Made by a program: the position numbers and the translations under genes. From Pseudomonadota bacterium (GTDB lineage Bacteria; Pseudomonadota; Gammaproteobacteria; Burkholderiales; Ferrovaceae): a stretch of 64,000 bases of DNA. Below are positions 1 through 9,183 of the stretch, in pieces. How positions within the stretch are numbered: position 1 is the first letter of the stretch; each line of letters starts with the position of its first letter. The stretch lies in contig JAJZBQ010000003.1 of assembly GCA_021798835.1 (NCBI GenBank), positions 157,725 through 221,724 on the forward strand, read 5' to 3'. Below the pieces are notes generated by a model. That model was not told the DNA's origin and did no database searches. It saw nothing but the letters and a program-made list of their open reading frames with translations.

Positions 1-323
1 TCCACGCGACCGAGGTGCGAACGATCCAGCGGCAGTGGTACGAAACGCTGTACCAGCATTTCTGCCAAAAATATGGCCGCTCCTGCCAGCGGCAGAAACC
101 AGCATGTCAAAAATACGTGTAACAAAGGGGCGCGTGCTGGCATGGCATAAAAAGAGGGCCAGACCATCGCGTAACATGCCGTGGTCAAGGCTGCCGCCAA
201 TGCCTGCTCAAGCAGGAAGACCAACAACGGCATTTCTCCCGGACCGGGCTCCACCAACCCATGAAAAGCCAGTACCTGCGCCAGTAGAGACAACACCCCC
301 AACAGGATCACCCAGCCGCGCAT
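1..323 (-). CDS. pelE: PelE, N-terminal part (runs off window)
   Basis: This frame starts with an ATG whose first base is the last base of the pelD stop (TGATG overlap) and stays open to the window edge, giving about 107 residues. The visible part is strongly hydrophobic, with at least two membrane segments: residues about 4-20, and a longer stretch covering about 30-90. PelE is the inner-membrane component that follows PelD in Pel operons and, in the family, carries two N-terminal membrane helices and cytoplasmic TPR repeats that work with PelD, PelF and PelG. The identification rests on hydrophobicity, the translational coupling and gene order. The TPR part is outside the window. Confidence 0.7.
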   Translation of the reverse strand, partial: MRGWVILLGVLSLLAQVLAFHGLVEPGPGEMPLLVFLLEQALAAALTTACYAMVWPSFYAMPARAPLLHVFLTCWFLPLAGAAIFLAEMLVQRFVPLPLDRSHLGRV

Positions 324-1714
324 CACCATACCCGTACCTGATCATACAGAGATTTAAGATCCATGCCCCCCCCTTCACTACGGATGGGCAAGGAATAACT
401 GTTGATCTCCGCTTCTGCCAACGTGGTACCAAAATTTTGTTTGAGTTGGGTTTCCACGCGGCGCAGATACCCCATGATCCCATCCTTTGTCGTCAGGGGC
501 ATCAAAAAAATGGCAATGTGGGATTGATCTCCCTGAATCTGCCAGATGAGATCCAGCGCACGCAACTGACGCGTCAACTGCTGGTACTGCAAATCGCCGG
601 AACCCGTCCGTGGAACCCGGAGTGCCACCAAGGAAGAGTCCACATCGTACAACCGTTTCAAATGGGAAATCCGCTCCAGTTCGGCCGCAAAACGAAAGGG
701 ACACTGCGGCAGACTCTGGTGAACCGGAAACACCAACTGCTGTTGTTGCAAACTATCGCCGTAGTAATCCAGCAATACCAGCAACAGTTGCATATTGTCA
801 TGATTCAGCGACATGAAATTGATATCGCTGACCACCAGTACCCCCACCAGTTCTCCAGAAGAAATGGCGATGGGAGCTGCCACGTAATAAGTCCCCAGAC
901 GATCCGCATCCACCGTTTTCAGGTGCGCCAACATCTGGTTATCGAGGCAATCGTGCAATACCATATCGTGACGATTCAGCGGAAGCAGGCTCCCCAGGTG
1001 AGCCACCGGAACCTCCATGATCTGTCCATTGCGCCCGACCGGATAGATGGCAGCCGCATTGAGTTGACAAATCATGGCCACCATGTCCAGCATCGTCTGG
1101 GCATTCAACAATCCTTGCATCCCCTTCCCTTCCTCCTCCAGAGGAACCACCTCGCGCATCTGCTCCAATGCTCCGCGCAATGTCGTGGGACGGGTAAACA
1201 GGTCCCGTTCCAGACGATCATGGGAATTACGCAGCAAAAAATGCGCCGTCGTCAGCGAAGCCAGATGATCGTTGAGATATCCATTCACTCCATTGGCGCG
1301 CACCGCGGTATTGGCCCACACATCCCGCACATGCCCGACCAGAATCACCTGGATCAACCCCCCGGCCATGGTCATCACCGGAAACACCTGGGGTCCCGTC
1401 CCCTCATAGCCGTGATACAACCACTCCCAGTCACCCACGATCAGCAACCCAGCCAGCACCCCCAACAAGGCTCCATAGCGCAACGCCAGCGCCGTTGCCA
1501 CCAACCAGGGCCAAGGAAAAGACAACATCATCAGCAATGGATCCTGGGGATTGATGAGATAAAACAGGGTCAGCACCAGCCCCATGTAACCCACCACCTC
1601 GACCACCGCTATGGGGCGAATGGCGGTCTTGACAAATAGACGACCGTAGAGCGAAATCCCGTTCAACGCATCGCTGAAACGTGCACGCTTGGCTTCCTGA
1701 ATGGCGTTTTCCAC
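323..1714 (-). CDS. pelD: PelD, c-di-GMP receptor of Pel secretion
   Basis: 463 residues starting at GTG, close to the usual length of PelD (about 455). Residues about 35-130 form several membrane helices, followed by a GAF-like domain (about 190-320) and a degenerate GGDEF domain. The GGDEF active-site motif is absent, but an RxxD inhibitory-site motif (RALD, residues 385-388) and a second arginine pair (418-419) are in the positions that bind c-di-GMP in Pseudomonas PelD. The protein therefore is expected to sense c-di-GMP at the inner membrane and switch on Pel polymerisation and export post-translationally. It lies 14 bases after pelC and overlaps pelE, so it is part of the operon. Confidence 0.92.
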   Translation of the reverse strand: MENAIQEAKRARFSDALNGISLYGRLFVKTAIRPIAVVEVVGYMGLVLTLFYLINPQDPLLMMLSFPWPWLVATALALRYGALLGVLAGLLIVGDWEWLYHGYEGTGPQVFPVMTMAGGLIQVILVGHVRDVWANTAVRANGVNGYLNDHLASLTTAHFLLRNSHDRLERDLFTRPTTLRGALEQMREVVPLEEEGKGMQGLLNAQTMLDMVAMICQLNAAAIYPVGRNGQIMEVPVAHLGSLLPLNRHDMVLHDCLDNQMLAHLKTVDADRLGTYYVAAPIAISSGELVGVLVVSDINFMSLNHDNMQLLLVLLDYYGDSLQQQQLVFPVHQSLPQCPFRFAAELERISHLKRLYDVDSSLVALRVPRTGSGDLQYQQLTRQLRALDLIWQIQGDQSHIAIFLMPLTTKDGIMGYLRRVETQLKQNFGTTLAEAEINSYSLPIRSEGGGMDLKSLYDQVRVW

Positions 1715-1728
1715 GGTATTTCCAGTAG

Positions 1729-2262
1729 TTAGCGAGTTGATTCAAGAGGAACCAACAACTGGTCGATCAGCGTCTGTCCCACCGCTCCCACGCTGGAACG
1801 ACTCCAGCCGCTGCGACTACCGGTAGCACTCCACACCACACGTCCATTGGTCATGTCGATCAGGTTAAACGTCACACTGACCGCCGGTTCACCATCTACC
1901 CCGGTTTTGTAGCGCCATTCCTGGACCGAACCTGTCAATGCATACTGAATCTTGTTCTGGCTGGCCCAGTCCAACGCTGCCTGTTGCAACTTGGCATTAT
2001 TGCCCAAGACGAATGCTCCTTTCTCCTCCTTGACCGGATAGCGTTTGATATCCATCCCCCCCTTCTGATGCAGGATACTCTCCGCCATACTGACCACACG
2101 ATCTCCCGCATCCGGGGTTTCGGTGTAATTGGCCATGGGTAAAATCGCCCAGATCGCATTTCCGGACAGCGCAGGAGGTTGCCCCACGTCCAGCGTCGAA
2201 CAAGCAGATAACACCAGCCCCATCATCCCCGCCAACCCAACCCCACGTATCTTCTGATTCAT
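1729..2262 (-). CDS. pelC: PelC, outer-membrane lipoprotein of Pel export
   Basis: 177 residues with a lipoprotein signal: hydrophobic stretch and lipobox LSAC, lipidated Cys21. PelC forms a periplasm-facing ring on the inner leaflet of the outer membrane and funnels Pel toward the PelB pore. The body (NYTETPDAGDRV at about 50 and a C-terminal half ending in an amphipathic segment) resembles the PelC/DUF799-type fold. An AGGAG ribosome site sits 11-15 bases before the ATG. It is separated by about 70 bases from pelB and by 14 from pelD, consistent with one transcript. Confidence 0.88.
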   Translation of the reverse strand: MNQKIRGVGLAGMMGLVLSACSTLDVGQPPALSGNAIWAILPMANYTETPDAGDRVVSMAESILHQKGGMDIKRYPVKEEKGAFVLGNNAKLQQAALDWASQNKIQYALTGSVQEWRYKTGVDGEPAVSVTFNLIDMTNGRVVWSATGSRSGWSRSSVGAVGQTLIDQLLVPLESTR

Positions 2263-2334
2263 GATAACCCCACTCCTGACATAACAATATCCATTAAAAT
2301 CAACCTGAATCAGGTTGACCTGCCCATTTTTTTC

Positions 2335-5300
2335 CTAATAAAAATAACGATAACTTACGCCTGTCTGTGTAATCGCCGCTGTGCTGCCGGGGGCGGTCTC
2401 ATGAAAATAGTAGATCCTGGCATAATCGCTTCCAAAGATGGAACCCGCCAGCCCTGTTGAAATCTGTGGCAATGTTCCCAGCACCGTATCCCGGATAAGC
2501 CCGGCATCGATGTACGGTTGCCAGCTGTTGCGCGTATAGTCGTTTTCATAATTGGTCCCGTACCCCGTCATGATCCCGTATTGATCGATATTTCCAGGCA
2601 TGAAAAACCCGGCATTGGACACATTCCCTGCCGGCACCATGGCCGCCAGACGCGGCAGATTGAGATTGGAATTGTTGTAGCGTCCCTGGTAGGTCACGAG
2701 CCTTACATTCCAGTCAGGCATGCTGGGCAGCAACTGATAACCAAGTTCTGCAGAATAGAGCATCCCGCTTCCGAGATAATCGCCCCATTGCGTATTGAAG
2801 CGGTCGGATTCCAGGGTGTTATGCAAGAACCAGCGCGGGGCAAACTGCCACTCCAGTGCCCCTTCCACCACATTTTTAACTCCCACCAACTGCAATTGGG
2901 GCGATAAATCGGTGAACTGGTTCCAGCCCGCCATCAAGCGCCCAATCAGTCCGGGGGACCAATTGAACTGAGCTGAGCCACTGTACGTGGAGAATGTGGT
3001 CAATTCCGTACGCTGCCCCACCGTCAAGGCATAGTCACGGGCTATGGTATGGTCTTGCAGGGTCATCGACACGGCCTGGTCCGTCGCCGGAACAAAATTG
3101 AGCAAACTGCGGTTGGTATCCGACTGGCTGCGCCATACCCCTTCCAAATCAAGATGATATTCATTGCTCAACCAGACACCGACTCCCGCAGACTTCTCTA
3201 CGTAGGACAACGGGCTCCACGTCGATTGGTTCAGGCCCACCACCAAGGAAGGGTTCAGATAGTCTTGAGGGCTCCAGTACGGCCCTGGAGAGGCATTCAT
3301 GCCTTGACCAATGGAAGTGAGCGGAGTCAATAATGTATTGCGCGTCAACTCGTATCGATCATTGTTGTCTGGTGCACGTTCAGCACCCGAAAACACCGCA
3401 GATTGGGCATCCGCCGTGCGGCCCAGACGGGACAGCGCCTCGACCCGCTGGTCGAGTTGGACGTGACTTTCCTTATCACGAACAATTCGATCCATCGTAT
3501 CCCGGTCATTCTCGGCCAATGCCAGTGTCAGTCGTGCATCCGTCGAATGCAGCAAATGACGGCCATACTCACGCGCCAACCAGGCTCTGGCAAGATCTTG
3601 ATGATCGCCCCCCAATGCCCAGGAGATGACCACATCCTTGGCAACATCGGAAATCCGGCAACGCTCTCCCAGTTTCTGCGATGTGGGGTCTCCACCATCC
3701 AGGCGCCTGGTCTGTTCCAGACAATTGTCGGCATCAGCCAGCGGGAAATCCTGAAATACTGCCAGATTACCCAACAATGACTCGGCATCTGCTCCCTCCC
3801 CAAGCGCCGCATGACGCAGTTGACGCTGCTGCAACATCTGCTCCAGATCGTTGAAGGAACGGTCACCATTGACAAACAGTTCACTCAAGGAAGCCTGGGT
3901 TACCAACGGCGACTCTATTCCATCTGCGTCTGGAACCAAAGACTTCGGTTGCATGATATTGCCGTGGGACAGGTTACGCACCGATACCCCAGGTTGCAGG
4001 GGTGCCTCAATCAACGCCATGATGCGCGTCCACGCCAAACGCCGCAAACGCCAGGCACTGGCGGCATCTCCCGCATCCTCTTCAGCGTAGGACAGAATCA
4101 ACAGCCACTGCGGATCATTCTGCATGTTGGCCGTTTGTCCCCTGAGATAGGGCAATGCCTGCTGAGGATCATTCAGCCGGACATAAGCCGCCCCAGCCGC
4201 TCCCCAATAAACCGGATTCCGCCTGATATCCTCATGCCAACGGCGCAAAGCCGCTTTCAGTTCGTCGTCGCGCCCAAAATCCACCAACGCCCACAGATAG
4301 TCCACGCGCTGGGACTCTCCCGCTTCGGGCAGGCTCATGGCATGCCGCAAATCGGCAATAGCCAGTTCCCACTGACCGCTTTTTTCATAAAAATCAGCAC
4401 GCGCCATCAAGAACGGCACCGACTGTTCAAATGTGGCAGATTGTGCCGATGTCAAACTCCCCAGCAAGGCTCGGATGCGTCCCCAGGATTTGGCTTGAGA
4501 ATAACCGTTCAAGGCATCCAGCAACTGACCGAGTTTCCCGTTGCGATGAAAATCCAGTTCATGAAGACGCGCGGCATCATAAGGATAAGCCGCGTAAAAA
4601 TCCGCCATTTGCTTGAGATCATCCGATTCGAACCGTCCCGTTTTGAGCAACTGTTGATTCGCATAGGTCACCGCCTTATCGCGATGGGTCATGTCCGCCA
4701 GTTCGGCATAAGCTCGCCAGTACGAGGCATCGCGGGGACTTGTCCCCACGTTTTCCTGTACCCTCACCAGCCCTTGAAACGCCGCCTCCGGATGTTTATT
4801 GCGCAACTCCAGATCCGCTATTTCCAACGCATAATTCTGGGAAGGTCCAAAATCATGCTGCAAGCGTTGATACGCCTCCAACGCACGTTGATCCTCACCC
4901 AGATCTTCCGCCACCTGTGCATAACGCTCCAGAAGAGGAACCGTGAGGGTTCCCGTCGCATGCTGCTTAAGAAACACCAGGCTGTTTTCCGGTTCAGCCA
5001 ATCGCTCATATGTTGCCACGATCTTGCCGACCAGATCCATATCCGCAGGTTGTCGCTCAGACTCATGCAGTAATGCCGCCAGATAAGCATGATCGTCGTT
5101 GACTTGACGGGAAATACGCATGACATTTTTCCATGCCTCCTCGTCATTGGTCATCCTGGCATAACTGAGCCAGTTGGTCAGCGCCAGACTTCCCTGACCA
5201 TTCCATTGTGAGACTTGGGCCAGTCGTCGGGTCCACAGCACCGTATCCAGATGATTGGCGAGCGCTTTGACACAGAGTTTCTGGGCATCCACCAACTGTT

Positions 5301-6498
5301 GATTGCCCACGAACGCCTCATACATCAGCTCATAATTCCCGTTGGACCCCGAGTACGTCACCCCTGGCTTATGCGTCGTACCGGATGCCACCCCGTCATT
5401 CAGCGGTTTTTCGATTTCCGGGGTCACATCCTGGAGAAAAGTGGAATCTCCACTGTCAATTTGTGCCCCTGCGCCACCCAGATCCGGAGCGTTTTTATCG
5501 GAAGCGACCTGCGTTGCCCCCGTACGCCGAAATGTCAGGTTACGCGATCTCACTCCCCGAACCCCATCCGCATACGATACGATGACTGGATAAGGCCGAC
5601 TGTCTGAATAACGGCGAACCCGTGGGGCCAAGTCACGTTGCGACATCTGGAGTAAACGCCGTGCATAGCGCACTTCCAGATCGTGACGCCCGGCCATACG
5701 CGCCAGTTTCAGCATGAACACCACGGATTCGGAATCCTGTTCCAGCCCTTCCATATGCTGCTCGGCTTCGCGACAGGCCCGCTGAACCTGATCTGCTGCC
5801 TCCAACGCTCCCACCGCCCCCATGAATGCCCGACGTTTATCAATCACTCTGGTGGACAATGCTTCCACTTTGAAAAAAGCATCCGCTGCCTCGTCATAAT
5901 GCTGAGTTTGCAGCAGTGCCCTGGCATAACGGGTGTACCACAATTTGGCACGCGCAGAATCGCGCAGGGCCAGCAGTGGATAATAGTAACGCATGACATC
6001 TTGAGTCCCCGTATCACGCGATAACACCACCAATCGCTCCATGGTGGGAACATCCCACTCATACCTTTCCGTCTGCCGCAACTGTTCACGAAACTGTGTC
6101 AATGCCATCTGGCGTTGACGAGAACTGGCGGGAAAGGAAAAGGCACGCTGTTCTGCCACATAGATCTGCACCAACAAGGCACGCCCCTGGTTTTGTACCC
6201 CGCCCAGATCGCTGAGGCGAGTCGCCGTCTTCAATGCCGAATCCCAATGGCCGATGGTGGCATACTGCCAAGCCAGCACTTCCATCATGCGTGGTTGGTT
6301 GGGGTGCTCAGCCAGCCGGCTTTCCAGCGTGGCAATCGACAATCCTGTGGGTTTGCGCGGGTCCATGGTCTTCAGGAAATCTCCTGGCCCCTGATAAGCA
6401 GCCGCCATGGACAACAAAACGCCAACACCCAATATCAGGGTCAACCACGGACGAATGATTTTTTCACGTTCCCGGCGCACAGTGAACCTTGATGTCAT
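2335..6498 (-). CDS. pelB: PelB, TPR and beta-barrel outer-membrane exporter
   Basis: 1387 residues, longer than Pseudomonas PelB (about 1190). A single hydrophobic anchor lies at about residues 16-35, followed by a very long helical region rich in tetratricopeptide-like repeats (about 50-1000). The last 300 or so residues are rich in alternating aromatic/polar strands and end in an aromatic tail (YRYFY), typical of a 16-strand outer-membrane barrel. PelB scaffolds PelA in the periplasm and provides the export pore. The ATG (6498) lies inside the shifted reading frame that encodes the likely lost C-terminus of PelA, so the intact pelA would overlap pelB by about 35 bases. The central part (about 285-365) is a low-complexity insertion that may explain the extra length. 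Confidence 0.92.
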   Translation of the reverse strand: MTSRFTVRREREKIIRPWLTLILGVGVLLSMAAAYQGPGDFLKTMDPRKPTGLSIATLESRLAEHPNQPRMMEVLAWQYATIGHWDSALKTATRLSDLGGVQNQGRALLVQIYVAEQRAFSFPASSRQRQMALTQFREQLRQTERYEWDVPTMERLVVLSRDTGTQDVMRYYYPLLALRDSARAKLWYTRYARALLQTQHYDEAADAFFKVEALSTRVIDKRRAFMGAVGALEAADQVQRACREAEQHMEGLEQDSESVVFMLKLARMAGRHDLEVRYARRLLQMSQRDLAPRVRRYSDSRPYPVIVSYADGVRGVRSRNLTFRRTGATQVASDKNAPDLGGAGAQIDSGDSTFLQDVTPEIEKPLNDGVASGTTHKPGVTYSGSNGNYELMYEAFVGNQQLVDAQKLCVKALANHLDTVLWTRRLAQVSQWNGQGSLALTNWLSYARMTNDEEAWKNVMRISRQVNDDHAYLAALLHESERQPADMDLVGKIVATYERLAEPENSLVFLKQHATGTLTVPLLERYAQVAEDLGEDQRALEAYQRLQHDFGPSQNYALEIADLELRNKHPEAAFQGLVRVQENVGTSPRDASYWRAYAELADMTHRDKAVTYANQQLLKTGRFESDDLKQMADFYAAYPYDAARLHELDFHRNGKLGQLLDALNGYSQAKSWGRIRALLGSLTSAQSATFEQSVPFLMARADFYEKSGQWELAIADLRHAMSLPEAGESQRVDYLWALVDFGRDDELKAALRRWHEDIRRNPVYWGAAGAAYVRLNDPQQALPYLRGQTANMQNDPQWLLILSYAEEDAGDAASAWRLRRLAWTRIMALIEAPLQPGVSVRNLSHGNIMQPKSLVPDADGIESPLVTQASLSELFVNGDRSFNDLEQMLQQRQLRHAALGEGADAESLLGNLAVFQDFPLADADNCLEQTRRLDGGDPTSQKLGERCRISDVAKDVVISWALGGDHQDLARAWLAREYGRHLLHSTDARLTLALAENDRDTMDRIVRDKESHVQLDQRVEALSRLGRTADAQSAVFSGAERAPDNNDRYELTRNTLLTPLTSIGQGMNASPGPYWSPQDYLNPSLVVGLNQSTWSPLSYVEKSAGVGVWLSNEYHLDLEGVWRSQSDTNRSLLNFVPATDQAVSMTLQDHTIARDYALTVGQRTELTTFSTYSGSAQFNWSPGLIGRLMAGWNQFTDLSPQLQLVGVKNVVEGALEWQFAPRWFLHNTLESDRFNTQWGDYLGSGMLYSAELGYQLLPSMPDWNVRLVTYQGRYNNSNLNLPRLAAMVPAGNVSNAGFFMPGNIDQYGIMTGYGTNYENDYTRNSWQPYIDAGLIRDTVLGTLPQISTGLAGSIFGSDYARIYYFHETAPGSTAAITQTGVSYRYFY

Positions 6499-6750
6499 GA
6501 AGGGTTTTTCCGCTCACATTGCCAGGAAATCTGACCATGGCCCGGTGTTTTGTATCTTCGCTCATCTGGACCGGGTCACCATCCAGATAAAACGAACAAT
6601 GTGTCGCATTTTCAAATATCAGATAGGGGTGGTAGTAACCCCAGACACGCATCCTCAGATCATCTCCGCTACGCTGGAAATTTTCCACGAAAGCCGCGGC
6701 CGCAGCCAGATAGGGTTGAGATTCGGAGGATCGGAAGGACGCAACGGTTC
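6464..6750 (-). pseudogene. pelA: Out-of-frame C-terminal end of PelA
   Basis: Reading one base back from the pelA frame gives SESQPYLAAAAAFVENFQR at about 6690-6745 and then a beta-rich segment with GDDLRMRVWGYYHPYLIFEN and a final HDIKVHC before a stop at 6464. This resembles the usual C-terminal domain of PelA, whereas the in-frame end (NLNPIWLRPRLSWKISS) looks like out-of-frame sequence. A loss of one base, or gain of two, around 6715-6755 explains both. There is no homopolymer run at the site, so a simple slippage hot spot is not evident. Confidence 0.6.
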
Positions 6751-9183
6751 GAAGGAGGCCTGATCAGCGCCCAGATGCAGATACTCCCCCCCCGGAGTGG
6801 CCAAATATCCCAGGAGCCCATGAGCCGTTTGCATGTCCGGCAATTCCCCGGCGGGTAAGCGAAATTCGCGCAATGCCATTCCCGTGCGAAATATCCAGCG
6901 CTTCCCGGAACGAGCCACCGTAGCATGGCGCGCTTCAAGCACCCGTTCCGCATAATCCGAGGTATAGATCGGAAATACGGGTTGACGCAGAATCACGTCA
7001 TATACATTCTGCAACGCCTTCAAAGAAGCCAGTTTGGTTCCCGAATAAAAATGGTAGTACAGATCGACGGGTTTTAACCTGACCGGCGTTTCGGTGAGAC
7101 GAAATGTTTCCAACACGCGCACCATGCCGTAAAAAGGTCGAATCCAGTCATGGGTGTAAATATTTTCATTCATCTGGGCGGCATACACCTGGTAATTCTC
7201 ATCGCCCTCCCCCTTGGCAATGCCGACCCCACCGATCTGGGTCCAGGAATTGTCCGAGTTGGTGATGACCGTATCACCTCCATTGATGTTGTAGACCCCG
7301 GCGGCATAAGCCGTCTGCAATGCCCGAGCGGTCGGATTGGCTGCCCCCGTCCACTGCATGACCTTGACCTTTTTCCCCGGTGGGGCCAGGTGCTGGTTGA
7401 TGTAGTCGATGGATCCGCGAATTTCGCGATCCACATTGAAGTGATAGCCGGGAAGATGCAGGGAGAGTTGCTCCGCTTCCTGATGGTATTGGGGATCCGC
7501 CAATACCCAGTCCAGCGGATGAGCATACCCGTGGGAACCGATCTCCACATTGGGCAAGGCAAAAATCTTGCGTGCAATGGCTTCAAAGGTTGGCGACAGT
7601 TGGGGATATTTTCCTTGCGGACCTACCTCCCCTTCCACTACGGATACCGTCGTCGGCACCGGATACTTCTTGAAAACCTCCTCATACAAGGCTTGCGTTC
7701 CATAATCGTGACCGGAAAACTCCGCATGTGAGGCAAATCCATCGCCATCCACCTGAACAAAGAACAGGCGCCGACCATTTTCCGTCGTCACGTCAGGAAC
7801 CGGCATGTCCGGCAAGCGCAGGGCGCGTTTGAGAAACTCAACCGGATTGATCACCCAGTAATCCATGTCAAGTTCCGACAACGACTCCATGGAAAAGGGA
7901 GCCAGCGTATATCCTCCCCAGTCCGTAATCCCGGCCATATCGATCTGCTGACCCGCTACCTCAACCCGTGCCAGGGATTGGTGACTGTCATTCAACCGGA
8001 TGCTGCTGGCGTTTTCCAGCCCCATGGGATCCTTCTCATCCAGATGTGGATTGCGTTCAAACCCCATCATCGAGTCCAGATGCAGGATGACCGCTTTGCT
8101 GCCCACGGGATACTGCCCCCCCACCAGCGTCAACCCCAAACGAGACGCCACATCGGGGCTGATATCAAATCCGAACTGATCGAACACCGCCACGTGCAGT
8201 CCCGCATCCAGACAATTGAGAAACCAGGTCTTCCAGGTACCACTCTGGATTGCATCCTTGTTGAAATACACCACTACCCCAGCATAGCGATCGGTACTCA
8301 CGCGCGCCGGCAGTTCCTCGTTGACATTGGCGAACTGGATGTCGTAGCCCAAATAATCCAGTGGCATGGACAATACCCGCGCCCCCGTCCCCGTTTCCGC
8401 CGCTTCTCCCTTGCCCAATGACTGGACCACCAGAATGCGTCTCGGCATCACCTCAATGCGCCCGATGCCCACCGTACCCATCTGGGGGTCGCTGACAAAC
8501 GGGGTCAACCCAGCCTGACCCGATGATTGCGCCACCCCACGGCGACAAGACAAATCATTGCTCTCACATATTTCCAGATCAATGATATTGAGGTTGGGAT
8601 ACTGCTCATGAATACCCTGAAGATGCGCCAATGCTTCATTGCGCGTGGCTTCGGTCAGGGTCAGAAAACTTCCGGAAACAAAATCGTAATGCCGGAATAA
8701 TGAATCGACGACCCAACCGCCCAGATGGGTAACCTGGGTCGCCAACAAGTTCTCGTGTCGATGCAACCATACACGAACCTCGGGATGACGTGCCTCAAGA
8801 ACGCTCAACCGTTGCGCCATACTGGCATCGCTGATCGCCACCTGGGGAGGCCCATCGTCCAGATAAAATGCCCGATACCCTTGTGACCAGAGGGGTTCCA
8901 TACGGGTATTCTCCCAATCTACTGCTGACTCGGCATCAGCATCTCCCAAAGAAACCCGAGCCACCCATTCGGTGTGGGGAGATCGCGGCAATTGTGCCCA
9001 TGTGATGGATGCCGGATCGACCACCACCTGATCAAACGCCTGCAATAGATCTACTGGCAAATCACTTTGGTAGTAGAACGCAACATTGGGAGGAGACAGA
9101 TTGACGGCAGAAAAGGGCTGGGCCGCACTTGCCCAAGACAGGCACAACAATGCGACCAGAACCCATCCATGAAACCTTTTCAA
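6655..9183 (-). CDS. pelA: PelA, Pel hydrolase/deacetylase, probably truncated by a frameshift
   Basis: I place the start at TTG 9183: it overlaps the galE stop as TTGA, has GGAG seven bases upstream, and begins a clear signal peptide (KRFHGWVLVALLCLSWASA). The longer open frame upstream lies inside galE. The 842-residue product has an N-terminal glycoside-hydrolase-like domain (about 30-260), a middle Rossmann-like region (about 270-430) and a polysaccharide deacetylase domain with VDGDGF (about 478) and SHGYAH (two His about 550-554) as metal ligands. PelA deacetylates GalNAc/GlcNAc in Pel and can cleave it. The frame stops early at 6655; the expected C-terminus is found in another frame down to 6464 (see separate entry), so the gene is either mutated or the read has an indel. 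Confidence 0.88.
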   Translation of the reverse strand: MKRFHGWVLVALLCLSWASAAQPFSAVNLSPPNVAFYYQSDLPVDLLQAFDQVVVDPASITWAQLPRSPHTEWVARVSLGDADAESAVDWENTRMEPLWSQGYRAFYLDDGPPQVAISDASMAQRLSVLEARHPEVRVWLHRHENLLATQVTHLGGWVVDSLFRHYDFVSGSFLTLTEATRNEALAHLQGIHEQYPNLNIIDLEICESNDLSCRRGVAQSSGQAGLTPFVSDPQMGTVGIGRIEVMPRRILVVQSLGKGEAAETGTGARVLSMPLDYLGYDIQFANVNEELPARVSTDRYAGVVVYFNKDAIQSGTWKTWFLNCLDAGLHVAVFDQFGFDISPDVASRLGLTLVGGQYPVGSKAVILHLDSMMGFERNPHLDEKDPMGLENASSIRLNDSHQSLARVEVAGQQIDMAGITDWGGYTLAPFSMESLSELDMDYWVINPVEFLKRALRLPDMPVPDVTTENGRRLFFVQVDGDGFASHAEFSGHDYGTQALYEEVFKKYPVPTTVSVVEGEVGPQGKYPQLSPTFEAIARKIFALPNVEIGSHGYAHPLDWVLADPQYHQEAEQLSLHLPGYHFNVDREIRGSIDYINQHLAPPGKKVKVMQWTGAANPTARALQTAYAAGVYNINGGDTVITNSDNSWTQIGGVGIAKGEGDENYQVYAAQMNENIYTHDWIRPFYGMVRVLETFRLTETPVRLKPVDLYYHFYSGTKLASLKALQNVYDVILRQPVFPIYTSDYAERVLEARHATVARSGKRWIFRTGMALREFRLPAGELPDMQTAHGLLGYLATPGGEYLHLGADQASFEPLRPSDPPNLNPIWLRPRLSWKISSVAEMI

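Noticed and set aside
35..1639. Long open frame on the plus strand opposite pelD
   Set aside because: Its translation has no domain signature and is rich in His/Gln/Arg; the opposite strand carries a clear PelD.
3811..5073. 420-codon open frame on the plus strand within pelB
   Set aside because: Antisense shadow of pelB; low complexity, no ribosome site, no known fold.
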